The notes beneath the pieces were generated by a model, which searched no databases, was not told the DNA's origin, and saw nothing but the letters and a program-made list of their open reading frames with translations. Positions 1 to 9,873 of a stretch of 64,000 nt of DNA are shown here, one piece after another (within the stretch, counting starts at the first letter, position 1; each line of letters starts with the position of its first letter). Position numbers and translations under genes: made by a program. The stretch covers positions 3,333,122-3,397,121 of the forward strand of contig OX465580.1 in assembly GCA_950022655.1 (NCBI GenBank). The letters are read 5' to 3'. The stretch is from Alentia gelatinosa (Eukaryota; Annelida; Polychaeta; Phyllodocida; Polynoidae).

Positions 1-4
1 TGAC

Positions 5-580
5 GTGAGAGCGGAAGTCATCTCTAAATGGGAGCCCGGTATGAACTTCATGCAGGTGTTGCGAATAGTAGATGCCTATGAACAACGGTGTATACTATTC
101 GGGAAATATGCTAATCCAGGAAAAACTTCCCGGGTTAACATAGTGGGTTCTACTTGGTCACAAGTAGAAGAAGATACCTACGAGTGTCAGGAAGCAGAAA
201 TAGAGGATATACTCTCTAATGTCTGCTCGATGGTCCTCTGAAGAGGAGGTTTCAATAGACGGGGACGTGGGAGAGGTCGAACCCCTAGCTTTGGAAGGAA
301 CAGTGATGTACCTTCTGTGGCAGAGGCAAAACCAATAACCACTGATCCTGAAGGGAATTCCTCTGAGGTAATGAAGTTGTTGACCAAAATCAACGAAAGA
401 CTGAATCAGGTGGAGAAAAACCAGCTGGATGTCTGATGTTGTTGGCGGTGCAACAAAATGGGACATATCTCTCCAGATTGTCCTGAAGCCCGGAACGTTA
501 CTACAGTGGAAACACCTCGTAGTCTGCCTGCGTTGATGGTTGCCTCTCAGAGTGAACCGGAAAACAAAGAAGGACTGTAG
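5..580 (+). pseudogene. gag: gag, 3' part, with zinc knuckle
   Basis: This is the C-terminal part of a gypsy Gag, the structural protein that packages the element RNA. The frame continues past two in-frame TGA codons, at 239-241 and 434-436. The CCHC nucleocapsid knuckle (C-x2-C-x4-H-x4-C, core residues CNKMGH) lies at about 440-482. In the sister copy at 30162-30843 the first stop is GGA. The second is CGA followed by CGT, so the TGA and the next TGT here are both CpG-to-TpG changes. The start of the gene is outside the window. Confidence 0.85.
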
Positions 581-583
581 CGA

Positions 584-3500
584 GTGGCAACACTGCGGTC
601 CAGGAAGGAAAGTGCCAGGAAACCCAAACCTGTGAGATCTATAAGAAGGAAAATATTTCCCACTTACCAGAAAAGGGAAAGATACAAAATACGGTCGCAA
701 CGATCTGTAGTAAGTATCTTTCACCCAGGCACCCCTGTCTGCAATGGCTTTGTCAACGCGGATGGGATCTTGGAACCTTGGATGGGATCTCACGGTTTAT
801 ACGACAACCGTCCCCCTTAGGAGGGCGACGTTGGTATGTGCCGGCTAGAATTCAAGGAAGAAAGATAGATCTGTTATTAGATACTGGCGCTAGTCGCTCT
901 GTGTTGAACAATGGACTCTATCAGTCTCTTGGATTTGCACAGGAATGTCATGTTCCTGGAGCTTCGGCAAAAGCTGCTAATGGCACTCACATGAGATGCT
1001 ATGGTAGTGTGATTATTCCAGTCTCAATAGGTAACACTGAATTCGTATGGGGTCCCATACTCAGTGATATTGAAGAGAGTGGAATATTAGGCATAGATTT
1101 TCTCACCCTCTATGGAGGTTCTGTGGATCTACAAGATGGCACTCTCCCACTCAAATTTCCTGAGTTAATGGAAGTGGAATGTAGTTGTTGATGGATTTCT
1201 TCTTTGATTTCTGTCCGACAAGATGTGGGCATCCCACCTCAGCAGATGGTTAATGTCCTGATAGCTGGGGAAGGTGATTTACCACGTGGAGATGCACTCT
1301 TCGAGCCAAACCCGGAACTGTTTTCTCAAAAAGGAATACAGGCCTGGGATACTTTGATTGGAAGTGCTAGAGAAGGATCAATTCCTATAAGTAATCACAC
1401 CTCCGGGTTGATTAAACTGAAGAAGGGTGATACATTGGGTTGGGCCACCCTAGCTCATGTAGATGGCCTAGTGGACTCCAGTCCACAGGGAATCACACCT
1501 GTTCCAGTTTCCGAAATAACCGGGGAAGATGAACAATCCGAACCGGGAAAATTGGACTTTACAGGAAATGACTATGAAGAAGTACAAGTTAGTGCTATCG
1601 ATACAGGAACAGGATACCTTCCAGTTCCGAGTCCATTGCACGAAACTCTGGAAACCTTAGTTCAGATGACAGACGCACTAAACAGTGGGGAACGACATGA
1701 ACTAAGAATTCTTCTGAAGGAAATGGAGTCAATCTTTGCTCGACCAGGAGATCCTTTGGGAAGAACGGATCGAGTAGAACACACGATTGATACAGAAGGA
1801 CATCAACCTTTCTGCCTTCCTTATCGACGACTACCTCCGGTGAAACGGGAAGCTTTAGGAGAGGAAGTAGGGAAAATGATGGACCAGAAAGTAATCATCC
1901 CCAGTGCAAGTCCTTGGGCTAGCCCTGTGGTAATGGTTACTAAAAAAGGATGGTACTTGCCGATTCTGTATTGATTACAGAAAATTGAATGGTATCACCC
2001 GGAAGAATGCCTATCCAATACCACGGATCGATGAGAGCCTCGACTCTCTGGGAGGGAACCAGTGGTTTTGTACTCTGGATCTCCAGTCTGGATATTGGCA
2101 GGTAAAGATGAACAGTGGCGATCAGTCGAAAACGGCGTTCACCACTCATCAAGGGCTTAACGAGTTTACAGTAATGCCATTTGGCCTCTGTAACGCTACT
2201 GCGACTTTCGAATCCATGATGGATCAGATGTTGCGGGGTCTACAGTGGAAAAAGTGCTTGGTTTATCTGGATGACATAATCATCTTCGGAAAGAATTATG
2301 TCGAATGTCTAGAAAACCTAAGGGAGGTATTTGAGCGGATTCAATCTTATGGGTTGAGGCTCAAACTTCAGAAATGCAAACTGTTTCGCAGATCTGTGGA
2401 ATACTTGGGACGGATAGTTTCCGGAAGCGGAATCCGGGCAGATCCTTCCAAGTTGGAGGTAGTGGCTAATTGGCCACGCCCCCAGAATATAAAAGACATA
2501 AGGTCTTTCCTAGGATTTTGTTCATATTACCGCGACTTTATTCCGGATTTTTCTGAAATTGCACACCCCATGCAACAGTATGTAGTACTAGATAAGCCAG
2601 GGAAGCAAAAAGAGATCCAATGGACTCCGGAAGCTGAACATGCTTTTCTGGGACTAAAAAGAAAGTTTACGGAGACCCCCATGTTGAAATACCCTCTACC
2701 CCAGGGTCGGTTCATTCTTGACACTGACGCTAGTAACGAGAGTATTGGAGCGGCGTTGTCTCAGATACAGAATGGTGTGGAGGTTCCAATAGCTTTTGCC
2801 AGCAACAGCTTAAGTAAAAGCCAGCGGAACTACTGTACTACTAAGAGGGAACTCTTAGCGGTTGTGGTGTATGTAAGAAAATATCAACACTTCCTAGCAG
2901 GTGGAGATTTCATCTTACGTACCGACCATTCTTCTCTCAAATGGCTCTTTAACGCCGAGGGAATGATTGGAAGATGGCTGGCAGCTCTCTCCGAATTCGG
3001 GTTGACAAACTGTCAGATCGAGCACCGGCCTGGAAAGTCTCACATTAATGCGGATTGTCTCTCAAGGAGACCAGTGCGGAAATGTGGACGACCAGATTGC
3101 CGGGATTGTGGTGAGCATAGAGCAGTGATAGCTACCCTACGCTCCCAGAAAGTGAAGCCGCCACAAAACTATCAGTGGACACTAGAACAGATTAAGGAAA
3201 GTCAACAGGCTGACCCAGATCTGTTCCGGTTAACTAAACTGATAGCTAATGGGATCAATAGACCTATAGGACCCGAGATCTCGCCTGAAAACCGAGAATT
3301 TCGGAATCTTTGTGGTCAATGGAAAGAACTAGAGGTCCGAGATGGAGTATTATATCGATGGAGAACCACGTTGCAACCACTTAAACGTGCTCTCCAACTA
3401 GTGGTCCCTCGAGAATTACGATCCGGACTAATGACCCTATGTCACGAACATAGGAGTGCAGCTCATCTAGGACGGAAAAGGATGGTAGCCAGAATAAGGC

Positions 3501-4876
3501 GTCGTTACTACTGGCCTGGAATGGGTGCAGATATTCGAAGGTGGATATCTGGATGTTCCATCTGTAGCAAAGTCAAACCCGGGGTAGGACTCGGAAAGAT
3601 GCCACTACAACAAGAACTATTTGGTGTCAGGTTTGCCAGAATCGCTCTAGATATCATATCTGGTATCGACGAGTCAGAGGAAGGAAATACCTGTATGATG
3701 GTGGTGATGGATTATTACACTAAATATGTGCAGATCTATCCCATGAAGAATCACAAAGCTGCCACGTGTGCGGAAGCTTTTGGAACTCCGAGCGTACTAC
3801 ATTCCGACCAGGGAAGGGAATTTGAATCCCAGATCTGGAAAGAAATGTGTAGGATACTCGAGATCAAAAAGACACTTACAAATCCATATCATCCACAATA
3901 AGATGGTATGGTGGAGAGATTCAACCGGACATTGATCCAGTGTCTTCGGACCCTGGTAGATGAAAATCAGAAGAATTGGGATGAATTGGCACCATTTATA
4001 GCTCACGCGTACAATGGGACCATTCATTCAAGCACGGAGTGTTCACCTAATTTACTCGTCTTTGGCGAGGAAATAGTAATGCCCGCTGACATAGTCTATG
4101 GGGTTCCCGGAATGTCTACGGATGATCCTTGTCCCATAGGATTTGTCGAAAAGCTCAGAGAACGTTTTGTAGAAGGATATTACCTCGCAAGACGGAATCT
4201 GACAAAAGCTGCTGAGTGGCAAAAGACTGGCCATGATGTCAATCTTAAACCATGTAAGTTCTGAGTAGGAGACCGGGTTGTACGAGACCACACTCCGTTG
4301 GTAAATGTAAAACTCGCTCCTAACTGGGACGGACCATTCAGAATTGTTCAGATATTGTCAGAAATGACAGTAGTGATAGAAGATGAATGGTCAAGAAGGC
4401 GTTATAAATCCCATGTAGCTCATTTACGACTATGGGAAGGAAAGCGCGAAAGTTCCGACTTCGAAGTTTCACACCCTGCTACAACGCGGGATGTGTCACT
4501 GAACACGGGTCCTACTGGGGAACCAAAGAGGTCCCGGGTTCAAAGAGCCGGGAAACCGGGTGTCAAACACCCGTCAACACAGCGGAGGCAGACCCTGATG
4601 GGGAAGTCCCGGTCAAAGGTTACCGGGGTTCCGAATGGGTGCTCGTCAACATGACAAAAACCGGGACGTCCGCGGAAGGTGATTCCTACTTACGCTAACC
4701 TAAAAAGGGAGGTGTGGGTGGATGAAAAACCTGACATGGAAAAGTCTAAATTTGCTACAAATCGAGCTGTGTATAATAAACATGGTTCGAGATGTAGAAT
4801 AGAGTCTAAAATAGATTCTGAACCCCGCCGCAGCTCTCGAGTAAAATCGAAGGCTGTGGTTAACTACAAAGAGTAG
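584..4876 (+). pseudogene. pol: pro-pol polyprotein (protease, RT, RNase H, integrase), broken
   Basis: The protease has the catalytic DTGAS motif near 880-895. The RT shows LDLQSGYWQ (about 2075-2103) and the active-site YLDD (about 2260-2285). RNase H shows LDTDASN (about 2715) and TDHSS. The integrase has an HHCC zinc domain (about 3450-3580), the first catalytic Asp in LDIISG (about 3645) and SDQG (about 3803). A GPF-type module lies near 4333 and an AT-hook-like GRPRK near 4668. Breaks: TGA at 1189-1191, a frameshift between about 1945 and 1985, TAA at 3899-3901, TGA at 4262-4264 and 4652-4654. A 24-nt in-frame deletion near 3779 removes residues just before the second catalytic block. 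The enzymes would copy and integrate the element; this copy cannot. Confidence 0.92.
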
Positions 4877-4966
4877 TGGTGCCGGGGTTGTCGAAAAACA
4901 CAACGAGAAACAATGGTACGAAATGTAGATCGTTGATAGTCAGTGGCGTGTCAATTATACGTGAAT

Positions 4967-5500
4967 GTTGATCAAATAGTTACCTTAAAATCAGTCGTTG
5001 TGTGCCGCAGCCCAGACGTTGCTCTCAGGGACCCCGTTGAGGACCCTCTAGAGGCTGCAGAATTGCCGAACGCTCTGTAAGGTCTGATCCATTTATATGA
5101 AAATTGTACATAGTCTCCCATACTATCGACGAGATACACAACGGCGATAAGAAAATCCACGCAGTGGAGAACTTGGGGTGGAGCTCAAAAAGGGGTTTCC
5201 CCGGGTTTCGGAACCTGTGCTGGGTGATTGTAGGCGTGAACGAATCAAGTCGAGGGTAACGCTGACCTTTGGTTTCTTCACGCATGCGGTGTTGAGACGC
5301 TCAAGATGAGCCAGTCTCGACACGGTTGATTGGTGCGCGACTGCGAATCTAGGTCAACTAGGAGTATATAAGACCCTGTTTTTTCAGTAGTCTTCACTCT
5401 GTGATCGGAGTGGTGCCTAGCACCACGGGAGTCGGGCGGTAGCAGCATGGCTGACTGTGCCCCGTCTATGGAGGGTGAGCGCGAGCTCCCCTCACCCGTA
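4967..5500 (+). promoter_or_regulatory. LTR-like block with TATA box and hairpin
   Basis: This block follows the gypsy tail. The first 20 or so bases (tgttgatcaaa...) also follow the tail in the copy near 25890, after which the two copies differ. It contains a TATA box (tatataagacc, about 5365), about 30 bases further a likely start region, then a hairpin with arms gtggtg/caccac at about 5410-5425. A short ATG reading frame opens at 5448 and stops at 5520. This fits the U3-R-U5 part of an LTR, but no second copy is present in the window. It is unlike the LTRs at 21077, 36136 and 61429. Confidence 0.4.
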
Positions 5501-7227
5501 AATACCGACCCCGTCTTTGTCTAGAAGCTTTTTTCCTGCGGCCCTCTCTTTCCATGAGGCCAGCCCTGGAGAGTCTGTCTTTTTCCTTGCCATCAAGAAT
5601 TTATAAACCTTTTTGTTGTTACATGAGATAGCATTGAAGGCGCCACCATCATGATCGTGAATCATGAGATACTTAGAATCTGTTTTAAAATTCTCAAAAG
5701 TCATGTTACTCAGCCATGGTATATTATCCTGGACTTTCTTCCATATTTGGTTGGTACACTTAACCTTTTATGTCTCCTCAAATTCAAGCCTTGTCATGAG
5801 TCTTTTCCCTGTCATTAAGTCTCTGATCTGGACCACTCCCGCTTGACTCAAACGGTGTATTAATTGAACCTCAACCTCCCATTCCCAGTGAATAAACATA
5901 TTGTTTAGGAGTGGGTCGTTCTGTCTCTCTCTCTCACTTCGAGGTGGTACATTATGTATACTCCTCCATTGTTCAACTATTTGTTTGTAGAAGTTAGGAA
6001 TTTGGGGGGGGCTCTGTATGAAACTTTCTCCAGGAAGAATTCCCAGATGGAGGTTCTGATGTCCATGAAGGCTCTGAAGAAGAGGGTCCACAGCATGTGA
6101 TCCTCCTTACATAGGCGCGAAACCCATTTCAGCCTGGACACTTCATACATCAGTTTCAGGTCCAGTAATTTCAATCAGCCTAACTCTATTGGTTGTCTTA
6201 GTGTATTATTAGATATCTTGCTGGACTTACTATTCCAGATAAAGGTCGCTACTATCTTGCGAAATTCTGCAAAAACCCTTTCTGGGACCCGCAGGACTGA
6301 GGAACAGTACAAGAGCTGTGGTATTAGGTGTTAACCACCATGACTTTACCTTTGAGTGAAAGACTTTTAAGAGACCATTGTTTGGTAATCATCTGGCATT
6401 TATCCAACTTATTTCTAAAATTTGACGTATATTCCTCTTTTGGAGAAAGGCCATTCCTAAAAGCAACTCCTAGGATTTCAACACGGGAGACCAATTGGAG
6501 AGGGGGGTCACCAAAGCTGTCCCCCTTGAGTGTACCCACAGGAAGGATCTTGGATTTTTCTTTGTTAATTTTTAATCCCGCTAGGTTCCCAAAGATCCTG
6601 ATGATATCCAGTCCCCTCTGTATGGACATCAAATCCCTTGCTACACAACACATGTCGTCTGCAAACAATGACAGTTTGATATCCCTCCCTGAGAAATGTA
6701 AACCTTTAATACCCGGATTTTCCCTAAGCGCTCTCGCCAAAATCTCTAAGGTGAGGATAAAAAGGTATGGTACCCCTCTCAGGCCTAAACCACCGAGTGT
6801 GGAACCCGTTGTTGGACACACATACTTCTGGGTCGGTGTACAAGATCTTCACCCATTCACAAAATTCAGGGCCCAAGCCAAAAAGTCTCAGAGCGTTGTC
6901 GATAGCATCCCAGCGCACAGAATCAAAAGCCTTCTCAAAGTCTATACTCAAGAGAAAGCCTGCATGCTTGTTGTTGTTCAGATAAGCTATACTGTCCCTT
7001 AGCAATCTTATGTTAGTAACAATATACCTGCCCTTCATAAATTCTGTTTGATCCAGGCATCGTTGTACCCTTGTAGCAAGTAGTTTAGTTAAAATCTTGG
7101 AGTCGGTATTTAGCATGATAATCGTCCTCAAATTCTTTATATCTTCTCTTCTCTGCCTGAGATTTACATTGATACACGGATTGGCTATTTCCAATTGTAG
7201 CCTATCGGGAAGTAAATCGTAGACCAT
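5490..7227 (-). pseudogene. Tx1/L1-like LINE ORF2 remnant (RT and downstream region)
   Basis: Read on the minus strand, 7227-6724 carries the RT motif-A region SIDFEKAFDSV. 6821-6324 carries PYLFILTLE and the catalytic FADD followed by the L1-type thumb. 6174-5768 and 5704-5492 carry the L1/Tx1 post-RT region (LLNNMFI, AGVVQIRDL, KKVYKFLMARKK). The frame is broken several times between blocks. The conserved QGCPLS stretch before PYLF is scrambled. Neither the endonuclease nor ORF1 is seen, so the copy is 5' truncated. Assignment to the L1/Tx1 group rests on motif style only. Confidence 0.8.
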
Positions 7228-8639
7228 CTGTCATCAATTGGCACATTCTAGATTCTTTTGCCATGCATGAACAGAAATAATGTTGCAAGAACTTAGAAAT
7301 CTAGGAAGCATGCAACATTTATGTACAATACCAACAGGTTCCCCATCATACAAATGATGAGGTATGAACTGAATCAAATTGAGCCCAGGGACACTCAATT
7401 TCTGCATTCTGAAGTGGTCAATTAAGCAACAATAGGATGCCTCCTCTCGTAACAGTCACACAAGAAACATAATGGAATGCCCGATTGTATATGTTCCTCT
7501 ATTAAGGGCTAAGATATTTCCTAAGCTCCAAGCAAGAGGTTGAATACCTAAATGGGTTTGCAGCATTTCAAAAGAAACCCACAAGAGTCTATCAAATACA
7601 AAAGTTTGTAACAACTACCAAAAATAAGACCAAGCTCGAAAACACTTGAGTTAGTACCATCAAATTGATAAAAGATTGTTCTCTTTTTCGAGTTCTTGAC
7701 AACTTCCCAGACAAGGAGGAAATATCAAACCTTGCACATATATTAACATCTGTATAGCTTACATATTAAGGATTGGTACATGTAACAGAAGTAGCAACTA
7801 CATGAAGTACAACATAGGGAAGGGAGGCAATGGAATGGCGAGGCTTATCATTGAAATATTAGTATTTTCTTAACAGACTTTGAAATGTCATAACAAACGT
7901 TTTCTTGAATCAGCTTTCACATTGTTCTCCAATGGATACCACACATGTAGCCAAATACGGATATTTGATTATTCATTGTTGTATTATCCACCTGTAAACT
8001 CCATTCGAATTGAGGATTAATAAAGAAGAGTGAAGCTCGTATTGAAAAAAAAAATTCAGGATGTACTAGCTGAATTTCATTTCATTTCTTCCAGTTGATT
8101 ACCTGTGGTAAACAACTACAAATGGGTGCATGTAGTAAGTTCTGGTCTTTACACCCCTGTCGTGACCAATTATATGGTTTTTATGCAAAGTACCAGAAAT
8201 GACTGCATTATGACAGTCTCTATTTTGTAGTAACTCCTCCCTGTCTTGATGTTGAGAAGAGAAAAAATGACAAAAGAAATTGGAGCTGAAAAGCAAAAAA
8301 CTGAAGAAAAGGTTCAGAAAGAATCGATAATGCAGGTGTCGATCACAGCAGTTTGAAGAAAATATAGACATGATAGGAGATTGAAAAATTACCAGATGTG
8401 ATATAGGTACTTTAAAACTATTATAGCAAAGAAATGAGATAATTTTTCCCTACTTTTTAGTAAATATAGTGTATGACCTTTATGTAGTGATATTATATTA
8501 CTCACTTACCTGTTAAATTATGAAGTTTTGTAAAAGTTATTTAAACAAAAGTACTCTAATCTATTTTATGACTTTGAACACTGTTGTTTGATAATTTAAC
8601 TTTTTCCTATATGAACCTTCTGAACTTTATCAAGTAGGA
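7228..8639. other. Non-coding stretch with one possible 3' processing site
   Basis: No credible gene was seen on either strand. A plus-strand AATAAA at about 8019 is followed about 25 bases later by a run of ten A, at 8044-8053. This could be the tail of an old 5'-truncated retrotransposed RNA. The rest is AT-rich and featureless to the eye. The 5' end of LINE A probably lies somewhere in 8400-8650. Confidence 0.4.
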
Positions 8640-8653
8640 CTCAGACGTGAAAA

Positions 8654-9313
8654 ATGTATCCGAAGTATCTACTCGTGGGGGATTCTCGCGCCAGAGGTAT
8701 GGATGAGATTTTCAAGAATTCTCGAGGATCGGACTGTACGACCATCTGGCAAGGAGGGGCAACAATAGACAAGCTTCAGATACTGACCCTACGTGAACTA
8801 TGTGATGCAAGTGCCTATGGACATAACTATACTGCTCTGTATTTCCTTGGTGGAATAAATAATCTGACCACAAAAAAGTATGTGCCTACAAGAATCAGTG
8901 CTAAAGAAGGCAGGATCGGCGCAATTGTTGAAGAAACGGTAGATGCACTCAAGGACTTCGTGCTGGCAGTAAAGGCCATGGACCCATGTTTAGTAGTGAG
9001 TATCTGTTCAGTATATTCGGTGAATATTAATCATGCAAATGGACTTCTCCGCGGTAAACATCGAGACCAACCCAAGATCGAAATGCTGATCCGAGAGCTG
9101 AATGAAGAAATATCTACAATCAACATAACAAATGGAGTCCTGACGCCTTTTCTCACACGAATTATTCACAAGAACGTGGTGGGGGAAGGTACCGTATACG
9201 CTTATGCCAAACTGAGAGATGGCATACATCCGTACCAGCAAGTACAATGGGACATAGCCAGGATACTATCGTCATACATTGACAAAAACATTGAGGCGGG
9301 TAACCACCTTTAG
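8654..9313 (+). CDS. SGNH/GDSL hydrolase-like ORF1 of LINE A
   Basis: This is a 219-residue intact ORF. It shows the SGNH landmarks in order: GDS at residues 9-11 (nucleophile Ser), a Gly pair at 34-35 in WQGG, FLGGINN at about 64-70 (the Asn block), and DGIHPY from residue 189 (catalytic Asp and His). There is no signal peptide or membrane segment, so a cytoplasmic protein is expected. Esterase-like domains occur in ORF1 proteins of CR1-type LINEs, where their role in retrotransposition is unsettled. No RRM, zinc knuckle or long coiled coil is present in this ORF. The ATG at 8654 directly precedes the first strand of the fold, so the start is well placed. ORF2 follows on the same strand. Confidence 0.85.
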   Translation: MYPKYLLVGDSRARGMDEIFKNSRGSDCTTIWQGGATIDKLQILTLRELCDASAYGHNYTALYFLGGINNLTTKKYVPTRISAKEGRIGAIVEETVDALKDFVLAVKAMDPCLVVSICSVYSVNINHANGLLRGKHRDQPKIEMLIRELNEEISTINITNGVLTPFLTRIIHKNVVGEGTVYAYAKLRDGIHPYQQVQWDIARILSSYIDKNIEAGNHL

Positions 9314-9873
9314 ATGTACAGACTTGGAAAAAGTGAACGCGGGAAAATACAGAGGAGTACCTTTTGAAAAAGAGTAATAGATATGAACTCGATAAAAACA
9401 AATAGACTGCTATGTTGTAAAACTAAAATGCAAGTATATAATAATGATGTACAATAACGATAATATTATATGTATAAGAATGATAATTATAATGAAGATA
9501 GTATAAAATTTCATGTACATTTTATACTACAAGCTTGCCACTAGCATACAATGTCATATTGTGAATTAATTACGTGAACTGTTGGAGTAAAGGAATCGTA
9601 AGATTCGATCATGTATTTTCTAGTATAGTTGTTAAGTATGTATATTGTTTAATTGTCATATACTAGCACTTGCAACTATGCTGACAATAATCCATCCCAG
9701 GATATTGGAAGCTCAGGCATCTACCTACATTAAGGAGATGTCCTGTGTCTACACCCTACCTCAACTATTATTTGTCCATAGTATATATGTATTTATATGT
9801 ATGTATGCAAGTATAGATATCAAACTGGTAGTAGTAATTGATAAGAAAACAGTAATAATTTCTGATTAGCTCG
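9314..9873 (+). other. AT-rich spacer between LINE A ORF1 and ORF2
   Basis: This stretch of about 560 bases is very AT-rich and has no supported gene. A short frame at 9645-9869 has no recognisable domain and is judged chance. The spacer is long for a LINE, so ORF2 translation by simple stop-start coupling looks unlikely here. Confidence 0.6.

Larger units (their letters stand above)
1..4966 (+). mobile_element. Ty3/gypsy retrotransposon copy 1, cut by the window edge
   Basis: The order is gag end, CCHC knuckle, aspartic protease, reverse transcriptase, RNase H, HHCC/DDE integrase and GPY/F-type tail, which is the Ty3/gypsy order. It is the same family as the minus-strand copy at 25985-36081, to which it aligns almost throughout, including about 90 bases after the last stop. 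The 5' LTR and gag start lie outside the window. Several stops, frameshifts and one deletion make it inactive. The 3' boundary is placed where the sequence changes to an LTR-like block near 4967; this boundary is inferred. Confidence 0.9.

Noticed and set aside
8099..8371. Minus-strand 90-codon Phe/Ser-rich frame
   Set aside because: Low-complexity reading of A-rich plus-strand DNA with no domain and no context.
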